From Cinnamomum chago (taxonomy: Eukaryota > Streptophyta > Magnoliopsida > Laurales > Lauraceae): a stretch of DNA of 64,000 bases. The notes under the pieces are model-generated. The model did no database searches and was not told the DNA's origin. It saw nothing but the letters and a program-made list of their open reading frames with translations. The position numbers and the translations under genes were made by a program. The DNA lies in contig CP142454.1 of the NCBI GenBank assembly GCA_038049695.1, forward strand, positions 19,476,501 to 19,540,500. Reading direction: 5' to 3'. Position 1 is the first letter of the stretch, and each line of letters opens with the position of its first letter. Below are positions 47,456 to 58,470 of this stretch, in pieces.

Positions 47456-48810
47456 CTAGATCGTGAAGTCAGTTGATTATTAATATAAAAGCCGAAAAAG
47501 GCCTGGGAAGAAGACATTCAAGCAAGTTAACCATCTCTCATGCACAAAAAAACCAAAGAGAGTGGACATGTGGTGGAGCTTGTATGGCCAATTGACTGAT
47601 CAAATACATGGGATTTAACCATCTGCAAACAACCAGTTCTATTAATTGTTTCAAAATATCAATCAGGTGATCATTATCAGACCAGCTCTACAAATCGACA
47701 ACTTCCTGATCATGTCATCCAACGATCCCAAACGCACTACACTCACATTGATGGAACAAGTCTCATGTGGGCCGCAACAAATCGATCACAATCAGATGGT
47801 GTTAAATCAGTTGATCAATTATCAATGATCGAACCCTGGGCTCTGTCCATGACCAAGTTCCTCATTTAATCTTTACCTTTGTTTTCTGCCTTTCTAGATT
47901 GTCCATTGTAGGTACCAGACATCATTGGGATCATCTGATTAGAAACAGTATTACAGCAGATCTAACATTAGGCCCTACTACCCCCATAGGTGTGGAATTC
48001 GGTCCAATGACATCCTATGAGATTGCTTTCCTCCATGTGCTGCCCCTCGGAATCCAGGTTCAGTGTAGCTGTCCTGTCTGTCACAAATATCATCACTATT
48101 TTCATGAAATATCAGAACCTTCTCAACCAATTCTTTGCCTAGAGAAGAATGAAAGAGCAGGGGGGCTTAAAAGCTTTTGTGATCTATCCCAATGCAGAAA
48201 ATGGAAATCTCATGATGAGAGATGCACTCATGAGAGCCTTAAAAACTGTTCAAATTTTAGCTGTAGGATCCTTAAATTTGCATCATTCAGTTAAAGAGAC
48301 AAGCAGATTAACCTAGGAGAATGCTAAATAAAGAGAAGGGGTGAAGGGGTTTGAGTAGGTTGGGGTATAACTGTATAAGTGAATATAAAGGGTCTATTGA
48401 TCATAGGGAGTGGAAGGGGGCTCGGTGAACCTATCAAGCCGGCTGAGTGTGGCAATGATCCCTGTGGCCCCAGTGTGGCAGTGCACTCTGGAATATGGAC
48501 TTTTCCATTGCACCTTTTTCCATCCACAGAAGAATTTTGGGTCTCTTGGGCAAGAAATACACATTGTTCCTCACCTGATTAAAGCCATAGAAGAGAAGAG
48601 TAACCCAGACAATTATTCTGAATGTGAAAAAGAAGTTAAGAAAAGGGAAAGTAGAGAAGGAAAAATGATCTTGGCTTAAAAGAAGTGCATAAATCCTCTT
48701 TTCTCAGTTCCATGACCATCCAAATCTAGTTTTTTTTTTTGGTAGAAACCATCCAAATGTAGTTAGTGATTTCTTTTGCAAAGATCAATTAATCAATCCA
48801 CAACTCTCTC
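47456..48810. other. Intergenic DNA, no gene supported
   Basis: The 131-codon frame at 47899-48294 begins at TTG rather than ATG and shows no family signature. 48380-48530 contains GGCCCCAGTGTGGCA, like the MITE interiors of this genome. Nothing else recognised. Confidence 0.45.
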
Positions 48811-49648
48811 TCTCTCAACAAAGATACTTGTGATTTGTACCATGGGTAGATCATGGATGACCTAGCTAAAAGTGAAACAACCATTTAAACTCCAATAATC
48901 TCTTATAAAGAGAAAAAAACCCCATAACAAAAATCCTTAAAATTAATGAAAGGTTTTCCTTTGCCTATATTTACATAGAAATGAATTGAGAAATAGATTC
49001 CCATACCACTGAAATAAAGAAAAAAAAATGGAAACACTTGTTTTATTCTAAATGAAAACACTCACTTAGAATAAAAAAAAAAACAACCTACAAATTGATG
49101 AGAAATAATAGATGATCAAACTAGATGAAGGCTTTGCTTTTTCTCCCCTCTTTGTTTTCATAGAAATGAAAAGAGAATCATACCATACCAGTTAAACAAA
49201 GAAGAAAAGGAAAAACTTGTTTCATTTCCTACCACAAAACAAGCTTCTTTTGCTTTCAACAAAGAAAACAAAAAATTCTTCAACAGATTTTGTTTCTTCC
49301 TCTGTTTTCACAGAAACAAAAGAGAAACTGAGAGCCCACCCCAACACAGTGAAAAAGAAAGAAAGAAAGAAAGAAAGAAAACCCTTGTCATTTCTATACA
49401 ATATAACTTGAAACATATGATCACCAACCCAATAAGAAGAGCCCTTTCCCTCAAGTAAAAGAAGACACAACAAAATCCACCTTCATCACTTCTCCATATA
49501 AAAAAGTCCTTCTCAATCCAAAAGCAGAAATAAAATGCTCAAACCAGACATACCCACGTGTTCTTTCCTCGTCCTTGTCCATTACAAGCAGTTGTAGCAT
49601 GAACACGCACACACACCTGCATGATTTGATGTTCGTGGGATATTGGAG

Positions 49649-49849
49649 TCATGGGTAGACCACCAAACGCCTAGAGCAGAAGGTGCAAGAGTACTTCCTC
49701 TGGGTCTTGAAACAGAGAGGGAGGAAGCAGAATCTCCATTGGCTCTCTACATCCATAGACTGCACCACCCCACCACAGTAGGGGCAGGACCCTGGCGCTG
49801 TCTGCCTCACCAATACCCTCTCTTCCCGGTCACAGATGAAAAACAGACA

Positions 49850-49852
<3 letters not shown>
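49649..49852 (-). CDS. Small conserved plant protein with two CxxC pairs (zinc-ribbon-like), 67 aa, copy A
   Basis: An intact intronless frame starting MCLFFICDREERVLVRQTAP and ending KLVVYP-like RRLVVYP. It has CPYCGG at residues 23-28 and CTFC at 56-59, a spacing suited to one Zn2+ site, around a conserved core DVESQWRFCFLPLCFK. I recognise this as a short family conserved across land plants whose biochemical role is, to my knowledge, not established; possible identities would be a small metal-binding adaptor. No signal peptide; the N-terminus MCLFFIC is hydrophobic but short. A TATA-like CTTAAATAAC lies on the minus strand at 49940-49931, 79 bp upstream of the ATG, with a (GA)n leader at 49851-49881. 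Copy B differs at five residues (R12K, V15G, Q51K, S55F, F58T), with all four Cys conserved. The frame is conserved between copies despite noncoding divergence around it, which supports a real gene. Confidence 0.82.

Positions 49853-49881
<29 letters not shown>
49851..49881. repeat. (CT)n microsatellite in the leader of CxxC gene A
   Basis: About 15 CT units, (GA)n on the coding strand, immediately upstream of the start codon. Copy B has CCCTCCCTCCCT instead. GA leaders of this kind are common in plant promoters and 5' UTRs. Confidence 0.9.
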
Positions 49882-49886
<5 letters not shown>

Positions 49887-50394
49887 TCTTCTTTTTTTCT
49901 CTATCTTGTTCCAATGTGACATTTGAGAGGGTTATTTAAGAAGGGGTGGAACTCGGAGGGAGAATTCCAACACGTGTTAGTCAACTACGTGGAATGTCGA
50001 CCCAACAGGAGCTTGGACTAGCCGTCTTGGTCATTTACAGAGAAGGAGAGCCCAAACTAAGGTATGCTGCGCGGCCCACCGACCAAAAATTAAGTCCATT
50101 AATCACCATTTTATAATTAAAATGTATACAAAAAATGATTTAGATTATCATTTTTTTTGACTTCTTTTGTTTTCTCTCACACACCCTACATAAGTCCCTA
50201 AGGTTTGTTTGACATCATTTTTGTATTTTTTTTTTCAATTTTGTACTTAGATCAGGTTGTACTGTGACCGGATTATACCAAAACTATAAGCTGCAAACAA
50301 GTTTGCAAACAATATATTAAACTACTCTATTGAGAATATGTTATATGAAACTTATTTGATAACTTTATAAAAGTTGCTTTCTAAAGAACGAAAG

Positions 50395-51300
50395 CAAGAG
50401 AATTATAAGATTTACAATGTGAGACCCACCTTTTATTATTTACACTTATTATCCTACATGAGACCCACCTATGAAAATTACAACATGATACCCATATTTA
50501 AGAATTAAAACACGGAGCCCATATCATTGAATTTGCAATGTGGGGCTACCTTTATAGTAATTATAATGTGAAGCCACCTTTTTGTGAATGTAAATATAAG
50601 ATTTACCTCTAGAAATTATAATGTGGTACATACCTTTAGACATTAGAATACGAGGCCTACATTTATAAGATTTACAATGTGGGTCAACCTTTTGTGACGG
50701 TGACCATGTGACCCGCATTTAGGATTTATATAGTGGAGTCACATTTTTTGTGATTGTGGACATATAACCTACTTTTAAAAATTACAATGTGGTGCCCACC
50801 TTTAGAATTTAGAATATGAGGGCACATTAATATGATTTATAATATAGGCCCACCTTTGTAGGAATTATAATGTAGCACCATCTTTTTGTTGTTTGTGAAC
50901 ATGGGACCCATTTTTAAAAGTCACAATGTGACATCCACCTTTAGAAATTAAAAAATGAAGCCACATTCATAGGATTTACAATGTGGCTCCACCTTTTGTG
51001 ATTGTAACCATACGGCCCACATTTAAGAATTATAAAGTGGGGTCACATTTTCTGTAATTGTGGACACGAGACTCATGTGATGTTCGCCATTAGGAATTAG
51101 AGCATGGAGCCACATCCATAGGATTTATAATATAATCCCACCATTATAGAAATTATAATATGGACCTACCTTTAGAAATTGAAACATGGGGCTCACATCT
51201 ATAGAATTTATAATGTGGTCCCACCATTATATGAATTCCTTTTGTGATTGTGACCATTCGACTTACTTTTAGAAATTACCAAGTGGGATCACTTTATTTG
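50395..51300. repeat. Degenerate minisatellite array, ~0.9 kb
   Basis: A short unit of about 27-36 bp, consensus near (G/A)A(T/A)TTATAATGTGG..CCACCTTT, recurs roughly 25 times with variants. Examples: TTTACAATGTGGGTCAACCT (50671), TTACAATGTGGTGCCCACCT (50785), TTTACAATGTGGCTCCACCT (50975), TTTATAATGTGGTCCCACCA (51209). A higher-order period of about 300 bp is visible (the TTTGTGA..GTGACCAT block at 50690 and 50997). No coding frame follows the period. It sits between the two gene copies. Confidence 0.8.
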
Positions 51301-51372
51301 AACCCGTGAACGTGCGCGTATCTTTTGATAAGTGAGAGGATTTGAAATTTTAAATGATATTCTTTAAACAAC

Positions 51373-52619
51373 TGTTAGCATAGGAACCGAGGCACAATTG
51401 TCTGAGCCCAAGGGTGGTCCTATTACAATTGTGAGTATGAAACCCAGCTGAATAAAGAACCTTAAAATATAAATATAGTCAGCACGTATCCAAAGAGGAT
51501 ATGAAACAATGGGTGGTCAAAACATTGTGACTAGGCAATCCCTATATCGAAGGATCAATGCAGTTGTATTGTATCTAAAAGATCTCCTTTGTATTCTTCT
51601 GTAATATTATAAATACAAATGTGAGAACCCACCTTCAATTCACGGTGGATTTATACAGATACAAATCCATCATGGTATCAGATTCTGAGTTCGATCCCCC
51701 CTGGGACCCTTTGCCCATTGCCTACTGCTGTAGATCTCTTGCTTTGTGCTGCTACGAATCTGAGGGGCTCTTAGTCTTGGCCAGATCTCTATCAGTCTGT
51801 TCATTCTGTCTTTCAGAACTGCACTAGTCATGTTCAGATGTGCTGTCTAATCTGATGCAGATTGGGATGGAGATCCAGATGATGGGAGATCAACATCGGG
51901 ATATGCCATTTTCTCTTGACCTAATTTAATTTCTTAAAATGCCAAGAAACAGCCAAACTGTATCTAAATCAAGCACTGACTCTGAATATAGATTTCTTGC
52001 TCTCGCTGCAGCTGAATTATATTAGGTAAGAACGCTAACGTGGGACTTTGGACTTTTTTGAAAACTCCACCTCTTGTTTGCTGTAACAATATCAGTGCCA
52101 TCTCATTGTCCTCAAATCCGGTATATCATACCACAACTAAGCATATAGAGGTGGATTATCATTTTTGTAGAGAAAAGGTCATTCAAGGAGATGTCCACAT
52201 CAACTTTGTCAGTTCTATTGATTAGTTGGCAGATATTTTTATCTAAGGGTTAAGCTCCACAGGTTTTACAGTTTTGAAGAAAAAGCTTCATGTCAGCATA
52301 AAATCCCTTTCGCTTGTGGGGAGATGTTAGCATAGGAACCCAAGCTCAATTGTCTGAGCCCAAGGGTGGTCCTATTACAATTGTAAGTATGAAACCCAGC
52401 TGAATAAAGATCCCTAAAATAGAAATATAGTCAGCATAGAGTCACGTATCTAAAGAGGATAATGACACAATGGATGGTCAAAACATTGTAACGAGGCAAT
52501 CCCTGCATCCAAACAGTTGTATTGTATCTAAAAGATCTCCTTTGTAATCTTCTATAATATGATAAATACAAATGTGAGAACCCACCTTCAATTCACAGTG
52601 GATTTATACAAATCTATCA
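51373..52619 (+). mobile_element. Internally deleted Copia LTR retrotransposon, 1247 bp
   Basis: The 5' LTR 51373-51672 and 3' LTR 52325-52619 both start TGTTAGCATAGGAACC and end TTATACA(G/A).. to ATC(C/T)ATCA, ~90% alike. The primer-binding site TGGTATCAGA follows the 5' LTR at 51673. The polypurine tract GTGGGGAGA precedes the 3' LTR. The 650-bp interior retains a short RNase H remnant with SNPVYHTTTKHIEVDYHFCR and SSIDQLADIF-like residues (52085-52240), but most of gag-pol is missing. Flanking 5-mers ACAAC and ACACA do not match well. Confidence 0.88.
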
Positions 52620-53986
52620 ACACATTGCCACCCAATGATTTACATATATTTTTCCACAATCTTATCTTAACAAAGATACTTGTTATTTGTAGCATGGGTA
52701 GATCATGGATGACCTTAGCTGAAAGTGAAACAAGAATCGAGATCATCACCGTGGGCAACCCCTGACGGCCGGTGAATGGTCCACTCACGGTCACTATGAG
52801 GTCTTCCCTCACTAGATCTTGTGAAACACCCATTTAAGTTCCAATTATATTATATTAAGTAGAAGGGTTTTTGGATTGGATTTTCACCGATAGTTTTGAT
52901 TTTGATACTACCATTATCCCAATTTTGTCCATACTTTGCACGTCCTTTCTCCACCTATCCACCTCTCTCATGTAACCGCCCGCTTATACAACTCTCTTTT
53001 TATCCTTATCTCATGTACCTCTCCTATCTTTATTTTTTACTGTTCAAGTTCTTCCTTTTATCTTTTTATAGTTTGTCTGGATTGACTGATGAACATCGAC
53101 TCTATACCAAAATGTATATATCTATTTCTATCATGAATATTAAAAAGACTACTTTTCTGTTAGACTGCTCCATTTTACATTACCCCCACGAGTCAAAAGC
53201 TTGATATGTCTTGAGTTAAGTTTTTAATTTATATATTTGTTTCTATCAATATTGCATGAAGGCGTGCGTTAGTATACTCGTAGTCTATTATAAAGTGAAG
53301 ACACACCACCACAAAAATCCTTAAAATTAATAAACGGTTTTGCTTTGCCTTTATTTACCTAGAAACAAAAAGAGAAACAGATTCCCATACCACTGAAACA
53401 AAGAAGAAATGGAAACACTCGTTTTATACCAAATGAAACACTCACTTAGAATAAAAAAAAAAACCCTACAAATTGATGAGAAATTATAGATGATCAAACT
53501 AGATGAAGGATTTGCTTTTTTCCCCTCTTTGTTTTCATAAAAATGAAAACAGAATCATACCATACCAGTTAAACAAAGAAGAAAAGAAAAAACAAAAATC
53601 CCTGCAAATTAATGACAGATTTTGTTTCTTCCTCTGTTTTCACAGAAATAACAAGATAAATTGAGAACCCAAACCACCAGAGTAAAAAAAGAAATAATCC
53701 CTTTTCATTTCTATACAACATAACTTGAAACATATGATCACCAGCCCAACATGAAGAGTCCTTCCCCTCAAGTAAAAGAAGAAGCAACAATTAAAATCCA
53801 CCTTCAGCACTTCTCCATTCAAACCCAGTGGAGGAAAAGTCCTTCCACATCCAAAGCCACCAATAAAATGCTCAAACCAGACACACCCACGTCTTCTTTC
53901 CTCCTCCTTGTCCATTACAGCATTTGTAGCATGAACACACACACACACCCTGTTTGATTTGATTTGATGTCTGTGGGATATTGGAG

Positions 53987-54190
53987 TCATGGGTAGACCA
54001 CCAAACGCCTAGAGCAGGTGGTACAAAAGTATTTCCTCTTGGTCTTGAAACAGAGAGGAAGGAAGCAGAATCTCCATTGGCTCTCTACATCCATGGACTG
54101 CACCACCCCACCACAGTAGGGGCAGGACCCTGGCGCTGTCTGCCTCCCCAACACCTTCTCTTCCCGGTCACAGATGAAAAACAGACACAT
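53987..54190 (-). CDS. Small conserved plant protein with two CxxC pairs (zinc-ribbon-like), 67 aa, copy B
   Basis: Paralogue of the gene at 49649-49852: starts MCLFFICDREEKVLGRQTAP, then CPYCGG (23-28), DVESQWRFCFLPLCFK (34-49) and CTTC (56-59), ending RRLVVYP. The open frame extends upstream to 54298 only because the poly-C/CCCATC stretch has no stop (it would read as Pro); the conserved family start at 54190 is used. A good TATA box CATATAAATA lies on the minus strand at 54240-54231, only 40 bp from the ATG, implying a very short leader. A G/C homopolymer lies just upstream of it. G15 in this copy is, from memory, closer to the usual family residue than V15 in copy A. Function unknown, as for copy A. 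Confidence 0.82.
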   Translation of the reverse strand: MCLFFICDREEKVLGRQTAPGSCPYCGGVVQSMDVESQWRFCFLPLCFKTKRKYFCTTCSRRLVVYP

Positions 54191-54230
54191 CCCTCCCTCC
54201 CTAAATTCTCTTCTCTTTTCCTTCTTGGGG

Positions 54231-54240
54231 TATTTATATG
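54231..54240 (-). promoter_or_regulatory. TATA box of CxxC gene B
   Basis: CATATAAATA on the minus strand, 40 bp upstream of the start codon and seven bases downstream of a 27-G/C homopolymer (54248-54274). Confidence 0.65.
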
Positions 54241-54247
54241 GGGGGAT

Positions 54248-54274
54248 GGGGGGGGGGGGGGGGGGGGGGGGGGG
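54248..54274. repeat. 27-base G homopolymer
   Basis: An uninterrupted G run on the plus strand (C on the gene strand), preceded by GGGGGAT. It is absent from copy A at the same place, where TTATTTAAGAAGGGGTGG is found. It can form a G-quadruplex and its length may be uncertain in the assembly. Confidence 0.9.
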
Positions 54275-55082
54275 AATTCCAATACGTGTGTTAGGCAACT
54301 ACGAGGAATGTCGACCCAACAGTGCTTATTTTCTGTCGTTTCATGTGAGCTGGGGCTAGCCTTCTTTTTTAGTGGGACCCAAGTGTTATCACGCCGGATT
54401 CGAAAAATTCATTAGATAATTTTATAAAAGATGAAATTTTATTATTTAATGCTTTCACTTTGATCATATACCACACCACCGTAATGAAAATTCTGAGTCC
54501 GCCATTGCATTCCCATCTTGGTCATTTACTTTAGAGAAAGGGATAAAGAGACCCAAGGTCTATTGCTCCGCCCATCTATCACCTATCATAAATTAGTTCC
54601 ATCAATAACCATTTTATAATTAAAATGATATATTAGATATAATGTATACAAAAATTGATTTAGATATAACATTTTTTTTTTCTAACTCCTTCTCTTTTCT
54701 CTTACATACCCTATAAGAGCTCCTTGCTTTTCGTATTATATTCAGAGATCAATCTTTGATTATTTTTATAGGGAAGAAGGTGCTCCAGCAGTTTATTGTC
54801 ATTGATTGAATAATTAAAATTTCTTGATAGATGCTTAATCTTTGTTGAATTCCACTCAATCAGGTCCACGAACTCTAACTTTATGCTATGTGCCCCCTTA
54901 TCTAATGTTATTATTGAAGGATAATAGATTATAAATTGACAAAATGTGCAATGTTTATGATGCTCATTGCTCATTGGCACAACTAGATAGGAGGGTTTTC
55001 GTATTAGTTATATATAAAAAAAATACTTAAATCAACTTTAATGATTATTTAATTTAAGACTATGAAATGAATAATTATATAT

Positions 55083-55462
55083 GGGTAATATTCAGGTGGG
55101 AACTGTTCTCATATATTATGTGAGAACTTTTTTGTTGGGCCCAATTGTGGGCCCCATTTGGGGATGGGACCAGGGGGGATGGAAAGATCTATGTGAGACC
55201 ACCACAAGTATCAAGTTTGACCCCAAACCCATGCCCCTAACCCCTTCATCCATGACCCACAAGTTTAATGGCTTCATATTCAAAAAAATATTCAACCCTC
55301 GATCCAACGGTTCAATCCATTCGGATGTATGCCAATCCTTGGGATTAGTGACTATCAAAAGGGTTCCCTATTGGTTGTTAGGTTTGGATGGATTGCTAGT
55401 TTGGTCCCGCAAAAAAGTTCTCATATAATAGGTGAGAACTAGTTCTCACTTGAATATTTCCC
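55083..55462. mobile_element. MULE-type MITE, 380 bp, perfect 9-bp TSD
   Basis: The inverted ends are GGGTAATATTCAGGTGGGAA on the left and TTCTCACTTGAATATTTCCC on the right, extending to TTATGTGAGAAC / GTTCTCATATAATAG over about 50 bp. The direct 9-mer ATTATATAT flanks both sides (55074-55082, 55463-55471). The interior shares CCCCTAACCCCTTCATCCAT, AAGTTTAATGGCTTCATAT and CAACGGTTCA-like stretches with the nested element at 30624, so both are one superfamily. Confidence 0.92.
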
Positions 55463-55479
55463 ATTATATATATATCTGG

Positions 55480-55766
55480 GTGCTTTTTTTAGTAGATTTA
55501 GATCCGGTGTTTATCTCAATTGATTTAATCTTTTTTAATATTTGACCAATCAAGAGACGAACTACTTTAAAGGATGATCAAGCTTCTCCAAGGCTGAAAC
55601 AATCTATCTTATAAAGCGAAATATTCACTTGAGAAAACATCTGCTTTCACACACATTTACATCTTAAACATCAATATACAAAAACGTCCCTAGTAGAAAA
55701 TTACCCATCTCATGAAACCCACCTAGTCCATTCTTACAATCAATCCTAGCTTCTTCTTCTTCTTCC

Positions 55767-55799
<33 letters not shown>

Positions 55800-57890
55800 C
55801 ATTTCCCTTCTCTCTGTTTAATTAGCACAAACTTAAAATTTGACACTCATGCCTTAATTTTCTTACCTATTCATTTAATCATTCAAAATTTGATATAAAC
55901 AGAATTGAAATACAATAATATATCATCTCCTTTCCCTGGATAATTGCAAGCTTAGCCAGCTATTAAAGAAGCTTCTAGAGTTGTAGGTAGGCCCCACACG
56001 CGAAACCGTTGGCTATTCCAAAAGGCTGCCCTGACAATCACATATCATCATCTCACATATCACGTTTCCATATATGAATATGTCGGTCGTATGACATTTC
56101 CAATTCCACCACGTTTATTTCCAGGCTCCACACCACGTCAGCAGTGACGACGACACTAGAGCTCTTTTATTTTTAACTTAATACTGTGTACTGGGCTGGG
56201 CCTCACGGATTTTGCCCATAAAATTGACTCTCAATAAATTTTTTTATAAAGCTGTTTGTGCAAATATTGTAGATTCATGCCACATGGCACTATATGATAT
56301 CTTAGGGTCCTGCAGTGCCGTGCCTTTATAGTACAAATAGTTATGTGAGAAAAATTTAGATTTCGATCGTTTAAAGGTAAATATTAAGTTTAAGGGCAGT
56401 TGTATAGTTAAAATCTCTTTTAATTAATTAATTTTTTTTTGTTTCTGTTATGTCCACACCAAGAAGATATGTATTGGGATTTAGCCCTATGTTTAGCAGC
56501 CAGTCATGTATTAAAAAACCGCTTGTTAAATATTATTGCATTTTTAACCATATAATGACTTCGAAGTATAAAAGTTTAATTTATGGGTTTATGTTTAGAC
56601 AATTGAAGTGTGGGTCCTCTCAAGTTCTCTCACCATCAAGAAATTTACCAGGCCATGCGGTGGTACTGATGGGTTCACATGTGAAAAATGTAAACCATTT
56701 GAAATGTAGAAAACACCTCTAATATGCCCATTGATAAAATGTCATGAAAGTTGAGAAATTATGTAAAGATGAATTTGATTCTTACACATTGTTCGAGTGA
56801 AATTGCTATTAGAACTCATTGGAAGGGGAGTATTTCTTTTGAGTGGTTAAAATTTTTAATAAGCAAGCTCAACAGAAAATATAAAAAATTCTCATGAGTT
56901 GTTCATCAAAAAGGGTTGGGACACGAGATAGTCCGCACACACGGAAAGACAACACACTCATATGGAAAAAGAGTTTGCACAAGTGGGAAGGAAACTGCAA
57001 ACCTCTTAAAAAGCGATGTAGCCAGGTTCCAACCCAAGACAATTAGGAGAAGACTGCCACAAAGTGTCACTCATTAGTCATTACCATTCGGATAAGGCGC
57101 TGTTCTCGTGAGTTGAAATCTAATATGGTCCGGACCGAAAATAATTGAAGAAATCAGCAATATAACCTAGTAGTGGCTAGTGGGCCAACAAATTTTTGCA
57201 ACATGTGTAATATTTTAAAAGGAAACTGAGATTCCAAATATATGAATTTAATTTATTCATTGATGTGTTTATTGGAACCGGCGGAAATTGCGTACTTATG
57301 TTTCTTTCTACTTAAATAGACAAAAATAAAATACCGACATCATCGAAGTACATGCACTTTAAAAAGATATGTACAAAAACAATGGACCACAAAATCATGC
57401 TTATCAGATACAATTGACTGATGATTGAAAAATATAGATATAGAGATGGTTATATAAGGTACTTGGGTGGGTGAATGCATGTTCCTCATGTTTCTTCTCT
57501 CTAGGTGTGCTTGCCTCCATGTTTTTAAAAAAGGTCAGGTCTTCTTCAACTTCTGCTGCAGCAAGCTTTAAAATAAGACCAGGTCTTCTTCAGCAGCTCC
57601 ATAGCAAATAGAATTCTGACCATATCAAACCGCAGCTTTATTTAGAAGTGTGGTAGATTCATCTTCTCAAAGAGACCAAAAATGGGTAAAAATTAAAAAA
57701 AAAAGAAGTATCACTGGATAGAGTGCCAAGTGAGGAGGATTGAGGAATCAATGTTTTTTTTTTTTTTTTTTTTTTTAATAAAACCCTTTACATTAGTTTA
57801 ACGAAAACAAGTTTTTAACAAGGCCCTCTAATTTTAAGGTCACATATGTTTTCAGATGATGGTCCTCTATAAAAACTTGACGAACAACAA
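55480..57890. other. Intergenic DNA, no gene seen
   Basis: AT-rich, with homopolymer T runs at 55766-55788 and 57753-57776 and a (TG)n at 55788-55799. The frame at 56450-56722 has no family signature. Confidence 0.5.
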
Positions 57891-57894
57891 CTTT

Positions 57895-58100
57895 GATCTT
57901 TAAAAGCTTTATTTCATGTAATTCAATACCTAAGATTGTATTTATATAAGTGGCTAAAAAATGAAGAACACCAGAGTCGAATATCGAAAAATGAAAACCC
58001 CACAACCCCCCCAGATGAAAACTTAATACCTATCCATCGCTCTAGTATCCCATCTACATCTCCACTTTAATCATTCACCTCTTAACTCTTTAGAGTACCA
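57895..58100. repeat. MITE-like repeat, copy 3 of the 24009/44690 family
   Basis: TTTCATGTAATTCAATACCT, AGATTGTATTTATATAAGTG, GCTAAAAAATGAAGAACACC and CCATCTACATCTC match the copy at 44690. Borders not resolved. Confidence 0.5.
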
Positions 58101-58229
58101 TGAATAGCCCCTAGGTGCAAAGACCAGCTGCGATGATAAAGCAGAAAGTTAAAGTAATTTTATCAACAAAGGACTGATGCAACAGATCCCAAAATGTTGA
58201 AAATTACTCACGCACAAGAGAGACATAAA

Positions 58230-58470
58230 TTTTTACAATGACCACCTCCCCATTGCAAGATTATTGCAAAATACGCAACGCCATCTTCTTGAAGTGCCCA
58301 TGAAACAAGTCCCTCGCTAAAGGCTTCAATCATCATATCAGCTATCATTTCTTAGATAGGAACATGTTTCAGCTCTATTTCACGTTTTCTCACTAAATCC
58401 TCAGGTAATAATATTTTGTTTCAATGTTCTTGGCTCTCCTATGATGCTTCAGATCAACTGCGAGGTCTAC
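58230..58470 (-). pseudogene. Copia RNase H C-terminal remnant
   Basis: The minus strand gives RRAKNIETKYYYLR, then after a frameshift DLVRKREIELKHVP, and after a stop EMIADMMIEAFSEGLVSWAL. These match the Copia tail (KHIDIKYHFVRDLVEKGEIELKY...EEMIADMLTKPL). Multiple stops and at least one frameshift; dead. Confidence 0.7.

Larger units (their letters stand above)
48818..50215. repeat. Segmental duplication, copy A (carries the first CxxC gene)
   Basis: Begins ACAAAGATACTTGTGATTTG and ends near ACACACCCTACATAAG. It aligns with 52671-54720 over the downstream region, the coding frame and the promoter side, including shared TAACCATTTTATAATTAAAA-type flanks. Within each copy, downstream of the gene, a ~150-bp unit (GTTTTCA.AGAAA..AAAAGAG, CCATACCA.T.AAACAAAGAA) recurs about three times. 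Confidence 0.8.
52671..54720. repeat. Segmental duplication, copy B (carries the second CxxC gene)
   Basis: Aligns with 48818-50215. Copy B has an extra segment at about 52740-53290 absent from copy A, and a 27-base G run at 54248-54274. Both ends of the homology (ACAAAGATACTTGT.ATTTG and AACCATTTTATAATTAAAA) are present in the same order, so this is a direct tandem duplication. Confidence 0.8.

Noticed and set aside
47899..48294. 131-codon plus-strand frame
   Set aside because: Starts with TTG, no recognisable motif despite several Cys/His, no upstream exon identified.
49222..49473. Minus-strand frame partly conserved with 53569-53790
   Set aside because: Conservation reflects the segmental duplication; the frames diverge by indels and end differently, so this is downstream noncoding sequence.
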